From Erinaceus europaeus (lineage: Eukaryota > Chordata > Mammalia > Eulipotyphla > Erinaceidae), in assembly GCF_950295315.1 (NCBI RefSeq), contig NC_080177.1, forward strand, positions 84,290,216 through 84,354,215: DNA of 64,000 bases, read 5' to 3'. Shown here piece by piece: positions 49,167-61,000 of this stretch. How positions within the stretch are numbered: position 1 is the stretch's first letter; the number at the start of each line of letters is the position of its first letter. Under the pieces are notes generated by a model. That model saw nothing but the letters and a program-made list of their open reading frames with translations. It had not been told where the DNA came from and did no database searches. The position numbers and the translations under genes are program-made.

Positions 49167-52100
49167 GTTCGAGCCCGCGTCCCCCCGCCTGCCTGCCGGG
49201 GTGGCTGGAGGGGGCAGCAGGGGGCTCCGTCTGTCCGTCTGTCTGTCTCTCCGTCTCTCTCCTCTCTCGGTTTCTTTTCCATTTTATTTTCTCTCGTGTC
49301 GCCCCTGTTTCATTGTTGTTGTAGTTGTTGATGTCGTCGTTGTTGTTGGATCGGACAGAGAGACATGGAGAGAGAGGAGGGGAAGACGGAGAGGGGGGAG
49401 AGACAGACAGACACCTGCAGACCTGCTGCACCGCCTGGGCAGCGACGCCCCTGCAGGTGGGGGGCCGGGGGCTGGAACCGGGATCCTTATGCCGGTCCCT
49501 GCGCTTGTGCTTTGCGCCCCCTGCGCTTAACCCGCAGTGCCACCAAAGACCCCCCCATCTTTTTCTTTATGTTTATTTTATTTATTCATTCCCTTTTGTT
49601 GCCCTTGTTGTTTTATTGTTGTAGTTATTATTGATGTTGCTGTTGTTGGACAGGACAGAGAGACATGGAGAGAGGAGGGGAAGACAGAGACGGGGAGAGA
49701 CAGACAGACAGACACCTGCAGACCTGCTGCACCGCCTGGGCAGCGACGCCCCTGCAGGCGGGGAGCCGGGGGCTCGAACCGGGATCCTGACTCCGCGCTG
49801 CTTACGCTTTGTGCCATGGGCGCTTAACTCGCTGCGCTACCGCCCGACCCTCTTATTTAACTTTTTTTAGAAATCTTTTTCTCTCTTTATTCCCTTTTTT
49901 TGTTGCCTTTGTCGTTTATCATTGTTGTTGTTATTGCTGTCGCCCAAAGCCCGACTCCCCATCTTTTTCTTTATTTTATTTTATTTATTTATTCCCTTTT
50001 GCTGCCCTTGTTTTATTGTTGTAGTTATTATTATTGTTGTCATTGTTGTTGGACAGGACAGAGAGACATGGAGAGAGGAGGGGAAGACAGAGAGGGGGAG
50101 AGACAGACAGACACCTGCAGACCTGCTTCACCGCCTGTGAAGCGACTCCCCTGCAGGTGGGGAGCCGGGGCTCGAACCGGGATCCTCACGCCGGTCCCTG
50201 CGCTTCTCGCCCCCCGCGCTCAGCCCGCCGCGGCCGTAGAAACACTCGTGTGGAAAGATCCTCGGGGACCGAGTGGTGGCGCAGCTGGCTCGGCGCGCAC
50301 GTGGAGGCCCCGGGTTCGAGCCCTGCCCCAGCTGGAGCCTGGAGGAAGCGTCGGGGGCGCTGGAGCGGGCCGGGCCGGGCCGGCTCTCCCGGGCAGGGGG
50401 CAGGGGGCAGGGGGCGGGGTCGGGGTCGGCGTGCGCAGGCCCCGGGTTCGAGCCCCGGCGGTGGGGCCCCCACCGCAGCGGAAGGAGGGCGGCGGGCTGC
50501 CGTGCGGCTGGGTGCGGGGTGCGGGGTGCGAGCGACGCCTCTCCTCGCAGGCGCCACCCCGGCGGGCAGCAGGCGGCAGCTGTGGCGCGGCCGCGTCCTC
50601 TTCCTCACCCCGCAGGTCCTGGCCAACGACCTCGCGCGCGGGGCCTGTCCGGCCGCCGCCGTCAAGTGTCTGGTGGTGGACGAGGCGCACCGGGCGCTGG
50701 GGAACCACGCGTACTGCCAGGTGCGTGCTGCGGGCCGGCCGGGTGCTGCCGGGTCAGATGCCGGGTCAGATGCCGGGTGCTGCAGGGTGACGCCGGGTGC
50801 TGCCGGGTGATGCAGGGTGACGCCGGGCACTGCAGGGTGACGCCGGGCGCTGCAGGGTGACGCCGGGCACTGCAGGGTGACGCCGGGCACTGCAGGGTGC
50901 TGCCGGGTGATGCAGGGTGACGCCGGGCACTGCAGGGTGACGCCGGGCGCTGCAGGGTGACGCCGGGCACTGCAGGGTGACGCCGGGCACTGCAGGGTGC
51001 TGCCGGGTGATGCAGGGTGACGCCGGGCACTGCAGGGTGACGCCGGGCGCTGCAGGGTGACGCCGGGCACTGCAGGGTGCTGCCGGGCGCTGCAGGGTGA
51101 CGCCGGGCGCTGCAGGGTGCTGCCGGGTGATGCAGGGTGACGCCGGGCACTGCAGGGTGACGCCGGGCGCTGCAGGGTGACGCCGGGCACTGCAGGGTGC
51201 TGCCGGGCGCTGCAGGGTGACGCCGGGCGCTGCAGGGCGACGCCGGGCGCTGCAGGGTGATGCCGGGTACTGCTGGGCACCGCAGGGTGACGCGGGGCGG
51301 GGCCGGGCCGCGGCGGGAGGGGCGGGCAGAGGCCCCAGTCCCGCTTGCCGGGTGCCATCGTGCGGTGCATCCCGTGACCTGCGGGGGCTGAGCTCCGCCG
51401 CGTTCCCTCCCTCGGTTCCCCAGTCCTCTGCTGAAGTCGAGGATGGTGTCAGTGTGAACGGATGTTTGGCGGGGCCTTCAGGTGCTTCACACCTAGTTCT
51501 GAGCAGCCGGCACCGGCATCGCCACGTTTCCTGCACGAGGAACTGAACTTGGCACCTCCTGCTCCAGGGCTCAGTGTCTAACCCGCAGCACCGACTCCTG
51601 ACGCCGTGTAAGGCGTGTTGTCTGCAGCGCTGGGCCCATCCCAGTGCAATCCAGCACCCTTGGGCCTGACCCCCCCCCCCCCCCCAGTTCTTTGTATTTC
51701 AGGTAGAGAGCTAGGGACAGTCAAAGATGGAGGGGGGTTCACCATGCCACCACGCCACCACGCCACCCTCCGGGGAACGGCGCCTGGCACCGGGTACTCC
51801 CCTGTGGCGATGGGTCTTACCTGGAACTTCATGCATGGCAAGGTATGTGCCTTGCTGGCTGAGCTATCTCCCAGCTGTGAATAGGCTACTCTAACTATGG
51901 GATCTGTTTTGTAGATTTCTCAGCTGCTATTCATTTATCTTGAAAGTGCTTCTCACGTAGTCAGGGAAGCTAGAGTGCGTGGCTTGTGTGCCCGAGACTC
52001 AAATGCTGTAGGGTATAGAACCCCAAAAGTTTATTCTACTGGTGTCTAGTCCGAGCCTGAATCGTTTGCTCTTGCCGTCGACACTCTGAAGAGAGGGTAA

Positions 52101-53331
52101 CGAAAAGGGAACATTGAGGCGGCTCGCTTAAGTTACCGTGGTCACTTTGTTTTAAAGGTCGTGAGAGAACTCGTCAAATACACAAGCCACTTCAGGATCT
52201 TGGCTCTTAGCGCTACACCGGGCAGCGACATGAAGGTGAGTCCGACCTCTTGCTGCTCATTCCCATTCAGCAGAGTAGAAGCGCTCATGTCCGGCCGCGG
52301 CAGCTCTCTAGGGTTGCTCTTGGCATGAAGGCTTCACGGTGTCCTGAAGACGCATTTTGTTTTCTTCTCCAGTTGCAGGGATTTTCTGCCTGAGCAGTTC
52401 TCTTACTTCAAGACACATAAAAATCACCAGAAACTGTTTATGGGAAGTAATCACCACCAGGGTTGTTTCTGGGGTTCAGTGTCTGCAGGATGGATCCGCT
52501 GTTGGCAGCAGCCCTTTCTTTTCTTTCTGTCAGTCAGTCAGCTTTCCCACTTTCTCTTTCTTAGATAGGACAAAGTAAAATTGAGAGGGGAGAGAAAGGG
52601 AAGCACCTGCAGATCTGATTCACAGATCTGCCAACAGACCAGATATTTTTATTCCAGTTTCTTTTTTGTTTAGTCACTGGGGCTTCACTGAGGTTTTGTA
52701 CCTGCCCAGTTCCATGAGTCCTAGTCTCTTAACAGACAGCGTAAGAGACAAAGAGAAAGAGACACACACCACCACACTGCTCCACTGCTGACGAAGCTTT
52801 CCCTTGTGGCTGCTGCCTTACACCTGTGCTCTCAGCCAGGCAGCCTGTACTCTGTGGGTCCAGCCAGCTCATCCATCAGTCCAGCTTCTTTTTTCTTGCT
52901 TTGTTTTTTCTTTGTTTTTGTCTTTGCCTCCAGGGTTATCACTGGGGCTCAGTGCCAGTACTAGAATCCACTGCTCCTGGTGACTATTTTTCCATTTTAT
53001 TGGACAGGACAGAGAAATAGAGGAGTGGGGGATAGAGGGAGAGAGGAAAAAGAGGCCTTCAGCCCTGCTTCACCACTTGTAAAGTTTCTCCCCTGGAGGT
53101 GGGGAGCCGGGGGCTCGAACTGGGAGCTTTGTACTATGTGCACTTAACCCAGTGTGCTACTGCCTTGCCCCCTACTCCACTTCCTTAATTTTATAATAAA
53201 ATGACTTTAAAGCTTTGAGGGAATGAGATGTGACACCCCCTCCCCCATACTAATTTCTGTCCATTAGTTGTAGCAAGACTAACTGCTGTTCACACACACG
53301 CACACCGTAGTAAGAAATATATGTAGGGGTT

Positions 53332-53364
<33 letters not shown>

Positions 53365-55059
53365 CCCTAGAGCACTGCTCAGCTCTGGCTGATGGTGCCA
53401 GGGATTGAACCTGAGACTTGGGAGCCTCAGGCATATGGAGTCTGTTTGCATAACCGTTATACTATCTGCCCCCGCCTGTAAGAAACATATTTGTTAGAGA
53501 AGGGGGAAATCTGGATTGTAGTTCTGTGATGATTTGGGGGCTTACTTTGTACTCTAAATCCCTTTCTCACCCTTGGAAACTGCACAGAACATTTGAAGTC
53601 CTTGTTGCACATTCATTGATAGTCTGATTCCTTGGAAGCTTGGCTTGAAGAACTATTAGTATATGCAAGGAAAGTATTTCAGAAGTCTTACACCATTCTG
53701 CTGCTCCTGGCATAACTTAGAGTTTCGTTTTGAAAAGCATTGAATGCAGAGCCAAGCGATCGTCATCTGGCAGCACACTTTCCCATGATGGAAACCCTAG
53801 TTTGAGTTCCCGGCCTCATGTAAGGGTGGCCCGTGTGCAGTAAGAGAAGCTTCGTGAATGGTGAAGGAGTGCTGTGGTGTCCTTCCTTCTCTGTCCTTGT
53901 CTGTCTTGCTATATCTGAAATTAGGAAGGACAAGGAGAAAGTCTATTGAGAGTAGTGGCACTGCCGATGTGAGGTCTGGTGGTGGGGGGATCGATCTGGG
54001 TTATAATGTTTTAAATTTGTACTGGTGTTTTACTAAGGATGTAAACAGAGAAGTTTAGAATGTGATTTGATTCTATTTAATGTTTTGTAGGCTGTGCAGC
54101 AGGTTATTACTAACCTACTAATTGGCCAGATAGAACTTCGCTCTGAAGAGTCTCCTGATATTTTGCCTTATTCTCATGAAAGACGAGTTGAAAAAATAGT
54201 TGTTCCCCTTGGTGAAGAACTTGCAGCTATCCAAAGGTCCTATCTCCAGGTAATTATTTTCATTGTACTTTAAGTTTTGACAAGCGGACTGATAATGTGA
54301 TGATTTTCGTTAAGTGATTCAGGCTGTCACGGCCCAGGCTGTTGGCAGTGGTTAGAGCACCACACTTGCTTGTGTGAGGTCCCAGATGTGACCCTGCCAT
54401 CACATGTGTCCCGTGTGGTGCTGAAGGGCTCACGGCTCTGTCCACTGTGTCATGTCTCAGGCCACCTCTTCACCCATAGTTATTGAAGGAGTGGAGTAGC
54501 CAGTGAAATGAAGGGTTCTCAGGTGTTTGGATTCAGTAGTCTGTGCCGACCCAGGTGCGGGACTTTGTGCGGGGCTCTGAAGCCGCACAGTGACCAAGCC
54601 AAAGGCCCCTCTGTCAGTATGTTGCCGTGCAGGGCGAGAAAGCAGGGGAGAGATACCTGGGATAAGGTTCCTTGCTATCTTTGCTGTAGCTGCTAAGATC
54701 TCATTGTGATCGTTGTTGTGCTGAAAATTCATTTCTATACAGATGTTACTTACAGAACTACTAATTATACATAAGGAGATAATAGTTTTTGGGAAAGAAC
54801 CTATAGCAAGCGTAAAGCACATTTCTTTGATATTCACAGATCCTGGAAGCTTTTGCGAGCTGTTTGATCCAGAGGAATATTTTGATGCGGAGGGACATTG
54901 CCAATCTAACAAAGTATCAGATAATTTTAGCAAGAGATCAATTTAGGAAAAACCCATCTCCAAATATTTTGGTACGTATAATGAAATGCATTTTGATGAT
55001 AGATACTGATTTTTTTTTTTTTACACAGAAGTAGGTTGATATATAAATGATGATGATGA

Positions 55060-55093
<34 letters not shown>

Positions 55094-58000
55094 CACGCAC
55101 TCATCAGTGATTGAGATACTACTTATGTAACTTGAAAAGCATGAAAAAGCTAGCAATGGCTTGAGTTTAAATGAATTTATCTTCTAACTTAAAGCATGGA
55201 TGGGAACGTGGCGGGTTGTGGTACACCCGGTTAAGCACACACTCAGTGCATAAGAACCCGGGTTCAAGCCCCCGGTTCCCACCTGCAGGGACGTGCTGTG
55301 GACGTGTTTCTCTCTGGCCCTTTTTCTTCCCTCTCAGTTTCTCTGTCTATGCTGAGTTGATTAATTAATCAATCAGAATGATTTTTTAAATGCAATTTAC
55401 ACATCCAGAGCTTGATCGATGTAGTAGGTTCTTACTAAGTAGTTATGACAGTACAGATGATTATGTATATAATTTCCTCACGGAGAGGAGTGGGGGATGG
55501 GCATTGGCTGGTTGAACACACACGCACAAGGACCCGGATTCAAGCCCCCGGCCCCACCTACAGGTGGTGAAGAAGGTCTGCAGGTGTCTCTCTAGCTCCT
55601 CTAGCAATTTTTGGTTGTCTCTATCCAATAAATAAGTAAAAATAAGAAAAAGTTTAAAATATATACATGTTTATTTTAAAAAAGTAATAGTGCACGGTAA
55701 ATATTTTACTTTTATATTTATTCACTTAAAGACATGTTTTGTGGGGGGCAGATAATAGCACACCTGGGAACGAAACATGTTACAGTGTTCAAGGACCCAG
55801 CTCCCAGCTCCCAGCGAGAAGCTTCCCAAATGGTGAGGCATTCATAGAAGTGTCTTTCCCTCTCTATCTTTTTATTAATTTTATTAGTGATTTAATAATG
55901 ACTTAAGATTGTAAGATAACGGGTACACTTCCGCACAGTTCCCACCACCAGAGTTCCATATCTGGTCCCCTCCGTTGGAAGCTTCCCTATGCTTTATCCC
56001 TCTGGGAGGATAGACCAAAATTTTTTTTTTTTTTATATTTAATTTATTCCCTTTTGTTGCCCTTGTTGTTCTATTGTTGTAGTTATTATTGTTGTTGTCA
56101 TCGTTGTTGGATAGGACAGAGTGAAACGGAGAGAGGAGGGGAAGACAGAGAGGGGGAGAGAAAGACAGACACCTGCAGACCTGCTTCACTGCCTGTGAAG
56201 CGACTCCCCTGCAGGTGGGGAGCCGGGGTTCGAACCGGGATCCTTATGCCGGTCCTTGTGCTTTGCGCCACCTGCGCTTAACCCGCTGCGCTACAGCCCG
56301 ACTCCCCCCCTTTTTTTAAAAAAATATTTTTTTATTATCGTTATTTTGTTTGATAGAAACAACCAGAAATCAAGAGAGAATGAGGTGATAGAGGAGAGAT
56401 GCAGAGAGACACCTGCGACACTACTTCACCTCTTGTAAAGCTTTCCCCCTGCAGGTGGGGACCAGGGACTTGAACCCAGGTCCTTGTGCACTGCAATGCA
56501 TGTGCTCAACCAAGTGCACCACCACTGCACTCCTGACCAAAATTCTTTATGGGGTGCAGAGGGTGGGAGTTCTGGCTTCTGTAATTGCTGCACATGGGTG
56601 TTGGCAGGTGGACCTATACCCCCATCTCTGTTTCTCCCTCCCTCCCCTCTCCAGTTCTGACTCTGTCAGAAGTGTGTGGGTGGGTGTACAGTGTGTGTGT
56701 GTTTTGAATCAAGGAAAGAAGTGACAGGTAGTGTAGAAATACATTGGGGCCAGGTGGTGGCTCACCTGGTCAAGTGCTCACATGACAGTGTGCACGGCCT
56801 TAGGTTCGACCCCCAGCCCCCACCTGCAGGGGGAGCTTCACAAGTGGTGAAGCAGGGCTGCAAGTGGCTCCCTGTCTCTCCGTCTCTATTTCCCTCCCTT
56901 CTCAATTTGTCGCTCTTTATCCAATAATAAATGGATAAAAATATTATAAAAGAAAAGACATTGCACGCTTTTTTTTTAATATCCCGTTTATTCTGGGGTT
57001 TTTTGTTGCCATTGTTTTTTATTGTTGTAGTTACTTGTTGGTATGCATGAGACCCCTTCTGTTTCATTTGGTTTAAATCCCCCCTGCTTAACACTATTCT
57101 ATTTACATAACCACTGCATTCTATTTACATAACTGCTGTTAACAAGTTCCACCCTCCCTCCAGGGCATTGGTTCAATCCCCACTGTTTCATGATATGTTT
57201 TTGCTCTGCCCCCTCTCCTTGTCACACCCTGATTTTCACCAGTCACTTTTCTCTCCACCCTCTCTATGTCACATCCTGTTCATGCCCTACTTGGGAAGTA
57301 TATATAAAGACAGCATTGTTCGCTTTAGTTTAGTTTAGCTTAGCTCGGCCTAGATTGTGCTGCGTCCTGCATGAATAAAGAGATACTGCCTACAGCTCAA
57401 CCATGAGTCCCTGGTCGTCTGTTACCCGTCCGTGAAGCCAGCCCAGCGAAAACAACATCGCCCGGCGAAAACAACAGTTACTGATGTCGTTGTTGGATAG
57501 GACAGAGAGAAATGGAGAGAGGAAGGGAAGACAGAGAGGGTGAGAGAAAGACACCTGTAGACCTGCTTCACCGCCTGTGAAGTGACTCCCCTGCAGGTGG
57601 GGAGCTGGGGGCTCGAACTGGGATCCTTATGCCGCTCCTTGTGCTTTGCGCCACCTGTGCTACCGCCCGACTCCCTGCATTGGTACTCTTCTATAGCAGC
57701 ATGCCATGATAGCGAATTCTGCAGGTAACATGTTATCTTCACTTTTTCCTGAGGTTAATTTGATATGTTTGTTTTTCTAGGGAATACAGCAAGGTATAAT
57801 TGAAGGAGAATTTGCTATTTGCATTAGTTTGTATCATGGCTATGAATTATTGCAGCAAATGGGATTGAGATCGCTGTATTTATTTCTTTGTGGGATTATG
57901 GATGGAACTAAAGGTAAGCTATTACATTAATAAAAAGGTAAGCTATTTAAATAATAAACAAAAACATTGATGGCACTTCTTTTTTAGCAGCTGCCCACCC

Positions 58001-61000
58001 TACAGTTCAGGGAGAAGGGGGGTGTACTTAATTTCTTCTGTTAATCTTCCCCTTAACTCCCTTCTGATATTAATGTTTTTAGCAGAAAGAAAAAGAGACA
58101 ACAGGGGAGGTGAAGGAAAACAAAGAAAAAAAGGTGGGAGGGGGCAGGTGGTGGTGCATCTGGTTGAGCACTCATATTGCAATGTGCGAGGACCGGGGTT
58201 CAAGACCCTGGTCCCCAACTACGCGGGGGAAAGCTTTTCGGTGATGAAGCAGTGCTGTACTTGTCTCTCTGTCTCTCTCTCCCTTCCTCTATTTCTGGCT
58301 GTCTTTATCCAATAAGTAAATAAAAATAATTAAAAAATTAAAAATAAATTTTAAAAAAGGGCAAGGGAATGTGTTTTGGTTAAAGTTAAATTCTTTTTAA
58401 TAAAAGCAACAAAGGTTATGTATAAATTCACCATATTTCTTTGTTTTTGATAAATTGTTAGGTGTACAAACAAGTCATTCATTACTACGTAAGATGCATC
58501 TGTGTAACTAGGAAAAGTTGCTGCTTTTCATGCTTAGATTTGAAAACCTTGGTTGCTAACGTTTATTTAAATAGATAATAAATTTAAGTGGTTTTGTTAA
58601 CAAGTATATTTATTTGCAAATCTCTTCTTCATTTCTGAAGGAGTGACTCGGACAAAGACTGAACTTAGCCGAAATGAGGACTTCATGACCCTCTATAGTC
58701 AGCTAGAGGGCATGTTTGCACAGACATGCGGTACTTCAGAAGGTGACATTTCTCCTGTCCAGAAAGGTCTAGCTTTTCTTTCATATTTTTATATTGTTTC
58801 TCTTCAAGCTGAACTATAAAAATTTGTACGACTAGTTCACGTGTCTATCTATAGTTGCTACATTTCCATAGAAAAGCGCTGATTACAGGCCAGGTGGTGT
58901 TGCACCTGGTTGAGCACACACGTTACGATGTGTGAGGACCTGTGTCTGAGCCCTGGTCCCCACCTGAAGTGAAGCAGGGATGCACGTATCTCTCTCTTTC
59001 TGTATCCCACATCCCTCTCAATTCTGGCTGTCTCTACCAAATAAATAATTTAAAATAATAAAATGAATAAAAAACACAAATAATTTTTTAAAAAAGCTCT
59101 GGTTAAATGCTCAAAAGAGTTTATTCAGTGAATTAAGGTAAATATATATTGGGGCCAGGTGGTGGCGCACCTGTTTGAGCACACCTGTTACCATACACAA
59201 GGACGCGTTCAAGCCCCCAGTCCCACCTGCAGGGAGTAAGCTTCATGAGTGGTGAAGCAGGGCTGTAGGTGTCTCTCTTGCTCTATCACCCCCTTCCCTC
59301 TCGATTTCTGTCTCTGTCCAATAACTAAATAAATAAAAATAAAAAAGTACATATTTAAGCAGAATTTGCTTTATTTCTTTTGGATAGTGACAGAAATTGA
59401 GAGCAAAGGGGGAGATTAACTAAGAGGAAGAGAGGTATCTGCAGAACTGCCTCACAGCTCTGGAGACCCCCTGCAGGTGGAGGCCTGGGGCTTGAACCAG
59501 GGTCTCTGTCTGCTAAACTGTGTGCACTGTACCATGTGCACCACCGCCTTCCCCTAGACTCTGAGCGTTACATATATAGTAGATGTTGTTATTGGCAGTG
59601 CCAATTTTCAAAACTACCAAAAATTGGTTTATAATTTGAATTATTTACATTTATATTTTCCCATCTACTTTGCTGCTGGTGTCCATTTGGATTTTCTCAT
59701 AGTTAAATTTTCATAAAATCCAGTGTTTGTTTATCCTTAAGGTGTATACTACCCAGATGCCGTTTACTATCCAAATAAAAAAGTAATTTAGCACATTCAT
59801 TGTATAAAGTGTCCTTAAAATATATTGATGTGATTAATCATGAAAAAAAATTTTTCTTTACAGGCGATAGAGATAAAAATTTTTTCTATAGTCATCCAAA
59901 GTTAAAGAAACTAGAAGAAGTGGTAGTTGAACATTTCACGTCTTGGAATGGTAAGTTATCTTTGGTAGCTTCTGGTGAGATGAAGTTATTGAAAGAGCTA
60001 AAAGTTGAACGTAGTACTTTGTTCTAGTACTTCTGGTGTAGAAGACGGGCTTCCAGTTAGTCTGGTAGTGCTATAGAAAAGTTCTAAAGGGGGTGGCGGG
60101 TGGCACACACACCACCATGCGAAAGGACCTGTATTCAAGCCCCATTCCCCACCTGCTGGGGGGGAAGCTTCACAAGTGGTGAAGCAGGGCTGCAGCTATC
60201 TGTTCTTTCTTTCTTTCTTTCTTTCTTTTTTTTTTTGCCTCCAGGGTTATTGCCAGGGCTTGGTGCTTGCAACAGGAATCCACTGCTCCTGGAGACCATG
60301 TTTTCCCCTTTTGTTGCCCTTGTTGTTTTATCATTGTTGTGGTATTTATTATTGTTGTTGTTGTCATTGGATAGGACAGAGAGAAATGGAGAGAGGAGGG
60401 GAGACAGGGGGAAAGAAAGACAGACACCTGCAGACCTGCTTCACTGCCTGTGAGCCCGAATTAGTGAAGTTGCTATAGAAGGTAGGAGGAAAGCCAGCGA
60501 TAGTTTTTTAAATGTCTGAAGTGATTCTTTGAAAGAATTATATCCTTTGTTTGTTTGCACCACAACACCTCTCAGCTCTGGTCTATAGTGGTACAGGGGA
60601 TTGAGCCTGGGATTTAGGGACTTTTGCATAACCGTTATGCTATCTACCCCACCCAAGAATTATCATTCATTAGTACTCGGTTTCAGCCTTGTCTTTGGAC
60701 CTACCTCTGTTCACGTGCTTATTCAGAAGTTGTGATCATTTCTTATTACCTAGCTCGAAGCACATCTGAGAAGAAATGTGATGAGACACGAGTCATGATC
60801 TTCTCTTCATTCCGAGACAGCGTGCAGGAGATTGCAGCAATGCTAAAGCGGCACCAGCCTGTCATCCGAGTAATGACTTTTGTTGGCCATGCCTCAGGGA
60901 AAAGCGTGAAGGGCTTTACCCAAAAGGAGCAACTAGAGGTGATTCTTTTTGGAGATTTAAAAAGAAAATTGACTATATTTGCATTAAACGAGTCTTTAAA

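Noticed and set aside
50186..51370. 394-codon antisense ORF and overlapping ORFs in FANCM intron 2
   Set aside because: Stop-free because of the GC-rich 20-bp repeat; opposite to a real exon and without recognisable domains.
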